A stretch of 64,000 nt of DNA from Flavobacterium sp. 102 (GTDB lineage: Bacteria; Bacteroidota; Bacteroidia; Flavobacteriales; Flavobacteriaceae): positions 3,038,001-3,102,000 of the forward strand of contig NZ_RBKX01000001.1 in the NCBI RefSeq assembly GCF_003634615.1, read 5' to 3'. The notes under the pieces are model-generated. The model saw nothing but the letters and a program-made list of their open reading frames with translations, was not told where the DNA came from and searched no databases. Numbering within the stretch: the stretch's first letter is position 1; every line of letters begins with the position of its first letter. The position numbers and the translations under genes were made by a program. Of this stretch, positions 52,398 to 61,373 are shown piece by piece.

Positions 52398-52640
52398 GCT
52401 TATTTTCGGTTATTAAATCCGTTTAGAAACTGAACTTTGTGGTAATGCAGCGTTTGAACCCGCCCTCATAGGATTAGTGCAGCAAAATCCCGTAGAAACA
52501 AAACCAAAGCAATCCACGAGACGAGCAAAGCGAGCGGCTTGGGTTGCAGGGCTGAGCGTTAAGAAAATGCCCGGTAGGCATTTTTAGCGAAAGAGCCAGG
52601 CGGCGCGATGGGATTCAAGCATGATTTTCAAAAACTCTGG
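52398..52640. repeat. Degenerate copy of the RteC-downstream repeat
   Basis: GAACCCGCCCTCATAGGATT, GCAAAGCGAGCGGCTTGGGTT and neighbouring blocks echo 58590-58700 and 59975-60098. No gene is seen. Confidence 0.5.
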
Positions 52641-52647
52641 CTTTCAA

Positions 52648-53184
52648 TTAATCTTTATCAGCAGGCCCAATTGAATTAACAATTTTTAAAAAGCGACTGT
52701 AAAAATTTTGGTAATACACTCCGCCAAACAAACTTAAGAAAACAATTGAAATAGGCTTTAGAGATATATTCTCATTGGTCAATAAAACGGGCAAGGCATA
52801 AGAAATTCCTAATATAATAATACCTATAAGACCGCCTTGAATAGGAATAAGCAATAGGTTGACGGTAGCAGTTATCTTTTTTTTACTTTGAATCGTATCA
52901 TTGACGATTTTAGCAATCGATCCTATAATACCAAAGCAAATAGAAGTAATAAGAAAACTTAAAACAGTGGGTAAGGCAAGGATATAAGGATAAATAGCTT
53001 CTATAGCGGTCTGCTCATCTACTATATTCTGCATCCCAACTACAATATCCTGTTTATTACTTTCCGTAACCTTTGTGGCTTTGAGGTCTTCATAGGTTTG
53101 ATCGTTTTGCAAAATCAGAAATCCACCTGTCCCAAAGTAGAGAGCCAAAAATAATACAAGCGTTAAAGTGACGGTTTTAATCAT
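52648..53184 (-). CDS. Uncharacterised four-span membrane protein
   Basis: 178 residues. Helices are at about 5-27, 62-90, 103-128 and 138-158; the first may act as a signal anchor. It has no recognisable family. It starts 12 nt after the carboxypeptidase-regulatory lipoprotein and is likely co-transcribed with it. Confidence 0.6.
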   Translation of the reverse strand: MIKTVTLTLVLFLALYFGTGGFLILQNDQTYEDLKATKVTESNKQDIVVGMQNIVDEQTAIEAIYPYILALPTVLSFLITSICFGIIGSIAKIVNDTIQSKKKITATVNLLLIPIQGGLIGIIILGISYALPVLLTNENISLKPISIVFLSLFGGVYYQNFYSRFLKIVNSIGPADKD

Positions 53185-53196
53185 AATTTCAGTTTT

Positions 53197-53694
53197 TTAA
53201 AAGAATACACATTGTTGGGTGTTTGTCAATCGATCCATTTGTTCTCGGGTTGTAGCCGAATGCGCCGCATTATGGTTTTTACAGTAAAAACGGGCAACGA
53301 CAGCAGTATCAGAAAAAACAAGTTTAAGGTCTTTATAATCTTGAGCAACTAAAGTAAAATTGGCATAACCAATGTTACTAATTTCAACTTTTGAATTTTT
53401 AGCTACCTTTATCTCAAAATGACCATTAAAATCGCTAACAGTTCCCTGTAGTTTTCCCGGAACAGATATTGTCACACCGGGCAATACTTTGCCTAAGTCG
53501 TCAACTATAATACCTTTTAAGGTTATAATTTGCTGCTGTTGCTGTGCTTGTTGTAGCTGTTCCAAAGGTTCTTTTAATACAACATCACCAGCGGCAGTAC
53601 TTTGATTTTTAGCGGTCATTTTTTTTGAAGCACAAGAAATCATGAAAGCCGAAAAAAAGACTAGGGCTATTCTAATGGCTAAATTTTTATTCAT
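53197..53694 (-). CDS. Lipoprotein with carboxypeptidase-regulatory-like domain
   Basis: 165 residues. Lipoprotein signal MNKNLAIRIALVFFSAFMISC with Cys21. Residues ~58-125 form the regulatory-like beta-sandwich (TLKGIIVDDLGKVLPGVTISVPGKLQGTVSDFNGHFEIKVAKNSKVEISNIGY), the same domain used at the front of SusC proteins. Function alone is unknown; a surface or periplasmic binding role is likely. A Gln-rich linker precedes the domain. Confidence 0.8.
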   Translation of the reverse strand: MNKNLAIRIALVFFSAFMISCASKKMTAKNQSTAAGDVVLKEPLEQLQQAQQQQQIITLKGIIVDDLGKVLPGVTISVPGKLQGTVSDFNGHFEIKVAKNSKVEISNIGYANFTLVAQDYKDLKLVFSDTAVVARFYCKNHNAAHSATTREQMDRLTNTQQCVFF

Positions 53695-54132
53695 TTTTTA
53701 ATGGTTTAAAAGATTTATTACTGGAAAATCACATGGTTTTCAATGGTGGCAACACACTATTTACTAATTTTTTAACAGATTAAAACGGTATCATTAAAAT
53801 CGTCCTCTGGAGATACCATTTCCTTTATCTGTTCCTGATAAGCGTGACCTGTTGTGTGCAATTGGATAGCTTTAGTATAGAATTGCACCTGCAAAACGCT
53901 TCTCCTTTTTTATTTCAAAAGGATTATTGGAGAACTCAAAATAAAACCGCAGCTGAATTGCGATGTTCTTAATAAATGATTTTGAAACGGTCAACAGTTT
54001 TGCCATTTCGATTTTTTTGCTGAATGTTTTATTGTTAATTTCCTATCTTAACTGTTACTTTTTCTGGTTCTTCGTTCAAAATTAATAGTTGTTATAAACG
54101 ATGAATAAAATGACATAGAATATGTCATGGCC
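53695..54132. other. Non-coding gap
   Basis: Nothing clear seen apart from a small hairpin ATGACATA-GAA-TATGTCAT at 54110-54128 just beyond the 54133 gene's stop. Confidence 0.4.
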
Positions 54133-55572
54133 TTAATTTCCGGTCACAGAACGGTTAAACAAACGGTTAAATATTCTCGTATCCAGCGTAATACCGATAA
54201 ACTGCCCCCATTTCCATACCTCTTCGGTTCTTATATCAGCTTGTGTACCGGCAAAAGCGGTGCTACCCAATTCAAAATTTCGATCGCTCAATTGAGTCAC
54301 CTTACCATAATGCCAACCGGCACAAATACTGCCGCCTCTGGCAAATTCAAAAGTAAGACCTGCAAAAAAATTCTCCTGCAAATTCCCCTTAAGTGAAACC
54401 CCAAAAGTTGGGTTTATTCTGGTAATCAAATTGGGCTCTTTCAGCACATCCCTACCTCTGGTTAATGGATCTCCTTGAAGATATTTCATTGTCGACCACC
54501 AATACCAAATAACATTAAAGGTTATTAAAGTGCGATTTGTATTATTGAAACGCTGAATAGTATTTAATCCCGATGAATCAGCCAAGGGCACAACATCAAA
54601 AGTTGGGTTTTCTAAATTACTGCTGACATAAGAAACACCAATGGCCACATGATACAATGGGTTAATATGAATGGTAAAAGTGCTGACAGTAGCGCCATCT
54701 TTTTTAACATTAAACACCACATTACTACTCGTATAGGGCCCCTTGATAAATTCTCTGATTGTATATTTAATAGGCTCATCAACGTTTCCGCTTTGAACAT
54801 TATTGGTTATGGCGTCGGCAGGACGAAAAGCAAGATCCGTTGGAGCATATTCAGCATCATTGTCATCAATACTGTAATCATCATACTTAACTTCGGGCAC
54901 AACCACCAAAAAAATAACCTCATCATCTTGGTCAAGGTTTACAGGCTTACGACCAATAATGTTACCGTAGGGATCAACGCAGATATAGGCCTTATCTGAA
55001 TTTGGAAAATACCTTTTTCCTCCTTTAATAATATCCAAAGCGCCACCACTATTTTGGCTAACAAATTGTCTCCAATTATCATATTTAGCTGATTCGCTCT
55101 TTTCTTGGTCTTTGTCCGGATCTTTATCATCAACAGGAGCAACAAATTCCTTACCGATATCAGCAAAAACAGTCGCAGCTCTGCCTCCTGCAACAGGTGG
55201 AGTAACTTCAATCTTCAGAATTTTTATGGCAGCATCAGTTCCAAGATAAGTATAACGACTGCCAGTTTTGGTAATTTGAGTAGCAACATTGGTTATATCG
55301 CTCTCTACTCCGGCTGCAGTTACAGTGCTAATCTTTAATACATGGTTATTGGGTAAACCCGAGGCATCGATAATCAAGCCGCGTTTAACTTCCACTTCTT
55401 TCTTTAATTGGTTAGAATCCAAATCAGTAAAATTGGCTCCTACTTTTTTAGAGATAACAACAGTAGTGCCGTCGTCACGTAAAAAAAGGGTTTGACCAAA
55501 TGTGGTAGAGTAAAATAGTAAAGTTACCAGCAAACTCAAAGCTCTAAAGTTTTGTAAATAATTTTTCATCAT
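54133..55572 (-). CDS. Exported protein, probably outer membrane, partner of SLATT-trypsin protein
   Basis: 479 residues. Signal peptide ~5-26. The mature part has an early beta-rich domain, a charged acidic linker (PVDDKDPDKDQEKSES, ~148-165) and a C-terminal section with alternating hydrophobics and aromatic residues (YHVAIGVSYVSSNLENP, FFAGLTFEFARGGSICAGWHYGK, FIGITLDTRIFNRLF) that looks like outer-membrane beta strands. Its start codon overlaps the protease stop by one base (TAATG), so translation is coupled. No family recognised. Confidence 0.7.
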   Translation of the reverse strand: MMKNYLQNFRALSLLVTLLFYSTTFGQTLFLRDDGTTVVISKKVGANFTDLDSNQLKKEVEVKRGLIIDASGLPNNHVLKISTVTAAGVESDITNVATQITKTGSRYTYLGTDAAIKILKIEVTPPVAGGRAATVFADIGKEFVAPVDDKDPDKDQEKSESAKYDNWRQFVSQNSGGALDIIKGGKRYFPNSDKAYICVDPYGNIIGRKPVNLDQDDEVIFLVVVPEVKYDDYSIDDNDAEYAPTDLAFRPADAITNNVQSGNVDEPIKYTIREFIKGPYTSSNVVFNVKKDGATVSTFTIHINPLYHVAIGVSYVSSNLENPTFDVVPLADSSGLNTIQRFNNTNRTLITFNVIWYWWSTMKYLQGDPLTRGRDVLKEPNLITRINPTFGVSLKGNLQENFFAGLTFEFARGGSICAGWHYGKVTQLSDRNFELGSTAFAGTQADIRTEEVWKWGQFIGITLDTRIFNRLFNRSVTGN

Positions 55573-57050
55573 TATAAAATTGAAAGGTTAAAAAAATCTG
55601 CAACAGAAGAATACGGGATAACAAAAGAACATCGAACACCATCACCCCCAACTATGATTCCGATAGGTTCTCCGGAGGAAGTAAAAACCAAAGAACCTGA
55701 ATCACCGGTTTTAGAAAAAGGCTCCGTACTAACACTATGAACAAAAATAATATTGTCAAGATCTTTAAAATCCTTCTTAGTTTTACTGCCGTAATTCAGA
55801 GTTACGGGCTTCCCTACCGCAGAAAGATGCCCCTTAATCCTTTTATAGCCTCTTGTCCTACTGATAATATATACTTCTTTGTAATCCGTATAATTTTCTT
55901 CATCTAAATAAATATTGGAATGTTGAATGGTGATTTGACCCGGTAATTTTGTCTCATAACTGATAGCATCTGAAACTTCAACAATAGCAATGTCTAATTC
56001 TTCGTTCTTACTTGCTTCCAAAATTGTTCCCACTATATCACCACCTACAGTAATGACATCATCGTTACCATTCGACACAAAAAGATCCCAATCGTGACTT
56101 TTGTGCTTAACCGCATGATAACAAGTAACAAATACAACTTTACCTTGCTGCAAACAAAAACAACCTGCACTTCCATAATCCTTTGTAGTCATAGCTCCGT
56201 TCTTAACCCCGGAAGATGGTCCAAAAGCTCCTTGAATTTCAGAATTACAAGTTTGAACTTCAACTTTGTAACTAAAGCCTACTAAGTCAGTGTTTTTAAA
56301 TTTAATTTTCTCAGGTGCTTGGTAACTGGGGTCATTTAGATAAAGAGTTATAAGTTTGCGCTGATGATCAATCTCGTCATAGGATATGGCCGGTACAGCT
56401 TTTACAAAATCTTTAACCTCCTTATTTATTGCCTTAATTTTACTAATTTCTTCCTGTCTTTTTTTCTTATCATCCTCCATTTTGGCAAGATGCTCCCTGG
56501 CTTGCTGTGTTAAAGATGTTTCATTTTCAGTCAGCGCATTTTTTATATAGTCATTAATTTGATTAATACGAATATTACTAATTGCAGTTATGAAATAAGG
56601 AAACGCTTCGTCATGCGTAACATATTTTTGGTAAACACCACTTAAGGCAAAGTAATTTTGTCCTTCAATTAATAAAAGTTCAGCTGTGCGGCGATAATTT
56701 TGCCATTTCTCTCTGAATTTATAAGATTGTCTCAAAGCATTAAAAATAGCCAAAGCAACACTCAAGATAGTAGCCCAAATAAGATGATTGGGTGTATCCT
56801 CTGAAACAGTATCGTTTGCTGAGGAATAATTGATAAATACGGGAACTAAAGCACTCAAAACGATGACAATAACATTTGATATATCTTGAAATAAAAGATT
56901 CCTGTTAGCCAAGGTTTCCATTAACCTCAAATTCAAAATATAATTGGACACCAATTGGTCTTTTTTATAAGGATCCAAAGAAAGCTTCTTAATGGCGTCA
57001 ACATATAATTCGATCCTTTTACGTAACATTTGTTTTGTTTTGTCTGCCAT
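55572..57050 (-). CDS. SLATT-domain protein fused to trypsin-like protease
   Basis: 492 residues from the Met at 57050; a 22-residue upstream extension in the same frame is unlikely. Residues ~5-175 show the SLATT/DUF4231 layout: two membrane helices (57-75, 90-107) then KFREKWQNYRRTAELLLIEGQNYFALSGVY. A coiled linker (~175-225) leads to a trypsin-like (S1/S7) domain with His312 (CYHAV), Asp353 (ELDIAIVEV) and Ser451 (TGDSGSLVF). SLATT proteins are proposed membrane-acting effectors in nucleotide-signalling immunity; fusing one to a protease is unusual. If membrane topology keeps the protease inside, it may cut a host or phage protein on activation. Confidence 0.8.
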   Translation of the reverse strand: MADKTKQMLRKRIELYVDAIKKLSLDPYKKDQLVSNYILNLRLMETLANRNLLFQDISNVIVIVLSALVPVFINYSSANDTVSEDTPNHLIWATILSVALAIFNALRQSYKFREKWQNYRRTAELLLIEGQNYFALSGVYQKYVTHDEAFPYFITAISNIRINQINDYIKNALTENETSLTQQAREHLAKMEDDKKKRQEEISKIKAINKEVKDFVKAVPAISYDEIDHQRKLITLYLNDPSYQAPEKIKFKNTDLVGFSYKVEVQTCNSEIQGAFGPSSGVKNGAMTTKDYGSAGCFCLQQGKVVFVTCYHAVKHKSHDWDLFVSNGNDDVITVGGDIVGTILEASKNEELDIAIVEVSDAISYETKLPGQITIQHSNIYLDEENYTDYKEVYIISRTRGYKRIKGHLSAVGKPVTLNYGSKTKKDFKDLDNIIFVHSVSTEPFSKTGDSGSLVFTSSGEPIGIIVGGDGVRCSFVIPYSSVADFFNLSIL

Positions 57051-57116
57051 CCGAATTAATTTTATAAATAAAACATTGTAAAAAAATAAACAAAAAAGCC
57101 GAATATTTCCATGCAA

Positions 57117-57600
57117 CTACTACCCTTCAAAGAAGGTATGCTGTCAACTGGAAATTATCGGCTTGTAGTGGTATTTCCCGATAAAGTACTACCTTAAATT
57201 TAACAATTAACTGATTAACAGCTATTTATTATCACTTAAAATTACTATTTTAATCGTTAAAAAACAAAAAAAATCGTCAAACGGCTCTTTTACGAAAACG
57301 AATCCAACGGTAATCCCCTCAAAGACAATAACCAATAGCTTCTCTCCTCCCTTTTTTTGTCATCCTAAGCCCAGTCGAAGGGCCTTTTCCCTTTTCCCTT
57401 TTCCCTTTTTTGTCACCCTAAGCTTAGTCTAAGAGCCTCTGCCCTTTCTTTGTCACCCTGAGCGCAGTCGAAGGGCCTTTTCCCTTTTCCCTTTTCCCTT
57501 TTCCCCCCAACCATAATTCCAACAAAAACACAAATACATCCTCAACCCACAACTTACAACTTACAACCTACAACTTACAACTCACAACCCACAACGCTAC
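57117..57600. repeat. Repeat-rich gap before rteC
   Basis: Three GTCAYCCTRAGC-CAGTCGAAGGGCC-type units (57359-57384, 57411-57436, 57451-57476) are separated by CCTTTTCC runs; CTTACAACTTACAACC-type units run 57550-57594. No gene is seen. Confidence 0.65.
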
Positions 57601-57602
57601 TC

Positions 57603-57659
57603 AATTCTCGAATCCGGCAAACAAACACTTGCAAATCACACCAATCTCAAATAGTTTTA
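57603..57659 (+). promoter_or_regulatory. Promoter and operator of rteC-like gene
   Basis: AATTCTCGAATC (57603-57614), 14 nt, TTG (57629-57631), 20 nt, TAGTTTTA (57652-57659). Same spacing as ahead of the two AraC-type regulators. Confidence 0.65.
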
Positions 57660-57684
57660 CACTGTAGCTGTAAAACCATCCGCC

Positions 57685-58503
57685 ATGAAACCATTCGCCA
57701 AAACCCTTTTTGCAGAATTAAACCAACAACTCCAATCCATTCATACAGAATCCAACAAACCAAAACAATACTGCAAACCTGCGATAAAAGCAATAATCGA
57801 GGCACTGCAAAAACTAAAGAACGCTACTAAGGAATACGAGTTCAAATCCCCTGAAGATGAAATTGAATTCTTCAAAACCATCAAACCCAAGTTCACCGCC
57901 AAACTCATCTACTACAACAAAATATACCATATAGAAACCGGCAAAACCAGAGTCGCTAAAAAGCACTACCAAAAAGAGCTAAAAAAACTAAACAAGTTCC
58001 ATCATCAAAATAGGGAGTTCTGCCAATACCTAAAAACCCAAAACACCTGCTTAGACCATCTATATTTCCTGAGAGACAGCTTCGAGTTCCGTCTAACAGT
58101 TAAAAACAACTACTTACATACTGATGATAACTTTTCAACCGCCTTCGACGAGAAAGTAGCCCAACTCAAAGCCAACAAAGCCCTCAAAAAATACCTCACA
58201 GCAAAACTAAAAAAGAACAAAAAAGGCCAACCCAAAAAGCAAAGCAACCTACAATGGACCGCTCCCAAAGTAGCCCTAATCGAATTATTATATGCCCTCC
58301 ACGCCACCCAACCCTTCAACAACGGCAACACCTCCCTACACGAAATCGCCCAAACATTCGAAACCCTATTCAACATAAAACTCGGTCAATACCACCGCTC
58401 CTTCTACGAACTCTGCGCCCGAAAAACCATCGAACCCACCCACTTCCTTAACACCCTCAAAGAAAACCTAACCACCCGTATCCACGAGGTCGACCAAAAA
58501 TAA
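57685..58503 (+). CDS. rteC: RteC-domain protein
   Basis: 272 residues, Lys-rich. YEFKSPEDEIEFFKTIKPKFTAKLIYYNKIYHIE and the C-terminal LQWTAPKVALIELLYALHATQPFNNGNTSLHEIAQTFETLFNIKLGQYHRSFYELCARK are RteC hallmarks. RteC in CTnDOT regulates excision genes; chromosomal relatives are of unknown use. It shares its promoter module with the AraC-type genes, suggesting common control. Confidence 0.85.
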   Translation: MKPFAKTLFAELNQQLQSIHTESNKPKQYCKPAIKAIIEALQKLKNATKEYEFKSPEDEIEFFKTIKPKFTAKLIYYNKIYHIETGKTRVAKKHYQKELKKLNKFHHQNREFCQYLKTQNTCLDHLYFLRDSFEFRLTVKNNYLHTDDNFSTAFDEKVAQLKANKALKKYLTAKLKKNKKGQPKKQSNLQWTAPKVALIELLYALHATQPFNNGNTSLHEIAQTFETLFNIKLGQYHRSFYELCARKTIEPTHFLNTLKENLTTRIHEVDQK

Positions 58504-60240
58504 TGGGCAGCCATTGGGCAGCCATTTATAATATTCTTAGAAAGTAATTCTCAGCTCTTTTGAGCAGGGGTTAAAACCGCCCTCATAGAATTAATGTAGC
58601 ACCCGAGCCAAAGGCGAACTGAGCGAAGCTAAAACAACGAAGAATCGAGAGGCAGCACTCCACGAGTTGAGCCGAAACGGCGAACGGCTTGGGGTGCGGA
58701 ACGAGATTCGAGGTAGTTTTCAAGTTAAGGCTATGTAGGCTTGATCTTTTTTGTTTCTTTTTTCTATCAAGAAAAGAAAAGAAAAGAAAACGCTAATAAT
58801 GGCCACCCAACGGGCAGCCATTTATTCTCATAAATTAAAGATTCTTTTCGGTAAGCACAGTTTCCCTTCGCACTTATAGAATTTGCGTTACAAAACAACG
58901 AAAACACGACACTAAGTAACCCTCATAGACGAGGAGATTTGATATTAAGAGGAGGACTGCCAGTGGCAGTCAGGTACTATGCCGCCTTGATTTTTTGGTT
59001 CGTTTTGTATCAAGACAAAATGAACAAATTAGTAATTCTCCACTATCCCCGTAACCAACCCCAATAACCGAAACAAATAATGGCCACCCAACGGGCAGCC
59101 ATTTATTTATCGCTAAGCAGAGGTCAAAACCGGCCTCAAATAAAAAGCGTAAAAAAACAATGAAGACATGAATTGGCAGAGTTGCACAAGTCGAGCGCAA
59201 AGCGCGAGCGGCTTGGGACGCATTTGATATTAAGAGGAGGACTGCCAGTGGCAGTCAGGTACTATGCAGCCTTGATCTTTTTTGTTTCTTTTTTCTATCA
59301 AGACAAAATGAACAAATTAGTAATTCTCCACTATCCCCGTAACCAACCCCAATAACCGAAACAAATAATGGCCACCCATTAGGCAGCCATTTATTTATCG
59401 CTAAGCAGAGGTCAAAACCGGCCTCAAATAAAAAGCGTAAAAAAACAATGAAGACATGAAGTGGCAGCGTTGCACAAGTCGAGCGCAAAGCGCGAGCGGC
59501 TTGGGACGCATTTGATATTAAGAGGAGGACTGCCAGTGGCAGTCAGGTACTATGCCGCCTTGATTTTTTGGTTCGTTTTGTATCAAGACAAAATGAACAA
59601 ATTAGTAATTCTCCACTATCCCCGTAACAAACCCCAATAACCGAAACAAATAATGGCCACCCAACAGGCAGCCATTTATTTATCGGTAAGCAGAGGTCAA
59701 AACCGGCCTCAAATAAAAAGCGTAAAAAAACAATGAAGACATGAAGTGGCAGCGTTGCACAAGTCGAGCGCAAAGCGCGAGCGGCTTGGGACGCATTTGA
59801 TATTAAGAGGAGGACTGCCAGTGGCAGTCAGGTACTATGCCGCCTTGATCTTTTTTGTTTCTTTTTTCTATCAAGAGAAAAAAGAAAAGAAAAGAAAACG
59901 CTAATAATGGCCACCCAACGGGCAGCCATTTATTCTCATAAATTAAAGATTCTTTTCGGTAAGCACACTTTCCCTTCGCCCTCATAGAATTTGCGTCGCA
60001 CCCGAGCCAAAGGCGAACTGAGCGAAGCTAAAACAACGAAGAATCGAGAGGCAGCACTCCACGAGTTGAGCCGAAACGGAGAACGGCTTGAGGTGCATTT
60101 GATATTAAGAGGTTTGATATTAAGAGGAGACCCGAGACCGTAGGTCGAACTGTATGTAGCGATAGCGGAATAAATGTCCAGTGGACATTCGGTTTCCGGT
60201 GGCAGTCAGGTACAAAAGTCTTTAGACTTTTCAAAAACCG
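58504..60240. repeat. Tandem array of ~285-bp units
   Basis: Unit starts marked by GATATTAAGAGG lie at 58941, 59226, 59514, 59799 and 60101 (periods 285, 288, 285, 302). Each unit carries AATGGCCACCC...GGCAGCCATT and GCAAAGCGCGAGCGGCTTGGG. Larger blocks also repeat: 58598-58700 with 59996-60096, and 58770-58858 with 59876-59966. Three ~76-codon open frames in the units are side effects of the repeat. Confidence 0.85.
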
Positions 60241-60306
60241 TAGTACCTTAGCTCCTCAGTACCTTAGAACCTTTCGTAACTATTGTCCTTCCCGTAAAGG
60301 CGGGAA

Positions 60307-61041
60307 CTACCTATTCTCCACGATCCCCGTAATCAACCCCCTCATTACCGCCTCTTCAACACCCTCATCAGCACCATCTATTGCAGCGGCTATATTCCCA
60401 ACCAAATACTGCCATTCAGGGTCTTTATTCTTTTTAGGCTTTTTCTTCTTGGCATAAGCAGTATGCCTCGCTATCGAAGTAGTAGTAAGTATAACCCGCT
60501 TATCCTTCTCAGTCCAAAGAGTGTCCTTTAAAACGTCACTTTCATAGGCAGCGACAAAATCATAAATCACACTATAATCTTCTTCGTATTGATAAAGAAA
60601 GAAGAACGAATCAGTAAAATCAGCCAAGCTGACCTTAGCACTGGGAGTATCAAGACTGGCATCAATAATGTCAGTCATACAACTGTCAACATGCGTTAAA
60701 ATATACAACACCCGATCCTCAGCGGTCAACACATAAGGCGTGTCCTTGGTCAAGGCATTAAACGAAGCATTGCTGTTAGCAATAGTCGTAGTCGTGGTCA
60801 CTATGCCGTTAAAAGTCAAGGGCTGAAAATCGGCATAATAGTAAGTCAGCAACAATTCATGGTGAATTTGTCCGGCATCATCATACGGATTCGCAGCATT
60901 TCTAGCCGGTAAATCATACGCTAAATCAACAGACCGAGACAAAGTACCATCGGTAGCTGTACTTTCTGAAGACGGATTGGTAGGTTCACTACAAGAGATA
61001 AAAAATAGAAATAAGATTAAACAAAAGTTAAAAAATTTCAT
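60307..61041 (-). CDS. Uncharacterised lipoprotein
   Basis: 244 residues. Lipoprotein signal MKFFNFCLILFLFFISC with Cys17, then a Ser/Thr-rich linker. The rest (YYADFQPLTFNGIVTTTTT, DSFFFLYQYEEDYSVIYDFVAAYESD, AKKKKPKKNKDPEWQYLVGNIAAAIDGADEGVEEAVMRGLI) is not recognised. It stands alone. The C-terminal Lys-rich stretch is unusual for a surface protein. Confidence 0.7.
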   Translation of the reverse strand: MKFFNFCLILFLFFISCSEPTNPSSESTATDGTLSRSVDLAYDLPARNAANPYDDAGQIHHELLLTYYYADFQPLTFNGIVTTTTTIANSNASFNALTKDTPYVLTAEDRVLYILTHVDSCMTDIIDASLDTPSAKVSLADFTDSFFFLYQYEEDYSVIYDFVAAYESDVLKDTLWTEKDKRVILTTTSIARHTAYAKKKKPKKNKDPEWQYLVGNIAAAIDGADEGVEEAVMRGLITGIVENR

Positions 61042-61373
61042 GATGTTAATGTTTTTAAATGAGACTGTTTTTTCAGTTCATTTCGCCCGGGGTACTTAGA
61101 ACAACTCTTGGGTTTACACGTTATAAACCCAGTTGAATTCGAGGCAAAACTATCGGGCTGTTACCTGGCAAACAAACCCTCTCATTCTCTATTCAAGAAT
61201 TAAAAATGTGCAATTCTCGAATCAAACACACCTCCATTAAACCCAAACCTCAAATAATCAATCCTTTGAACCAAATTCATTTTAACACAACACTTATTAA
61301 TTCTTAAACACCTATCATACGAAGTATTTTAGTAATTTAGCTACATTTTTAAGAATTGTTCAACCTTTAAGAG
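61042..61373. promoter_or_regulatory. Upstream region of TPR-AraC gene with the shared operator
   Basis: AATTCTCGAATC recurs at 61212-61223 on the strand of the downstream gene. Here no TTG-N20-TANNTTTG follows at the usual spacing, so the box may act differently or be decayed. Confidence 0.45.

Noticed and set aside
58970..59773. Three similar ~76-codon open frames on the minus strand (58970-59200, 59255-59488, 59543-59773).
   Set aside because: They lie one per unit of the ~285-bp tandem array, and similarity follows the DNA repeat, including non-coding parts. There is no independent sign of coding.
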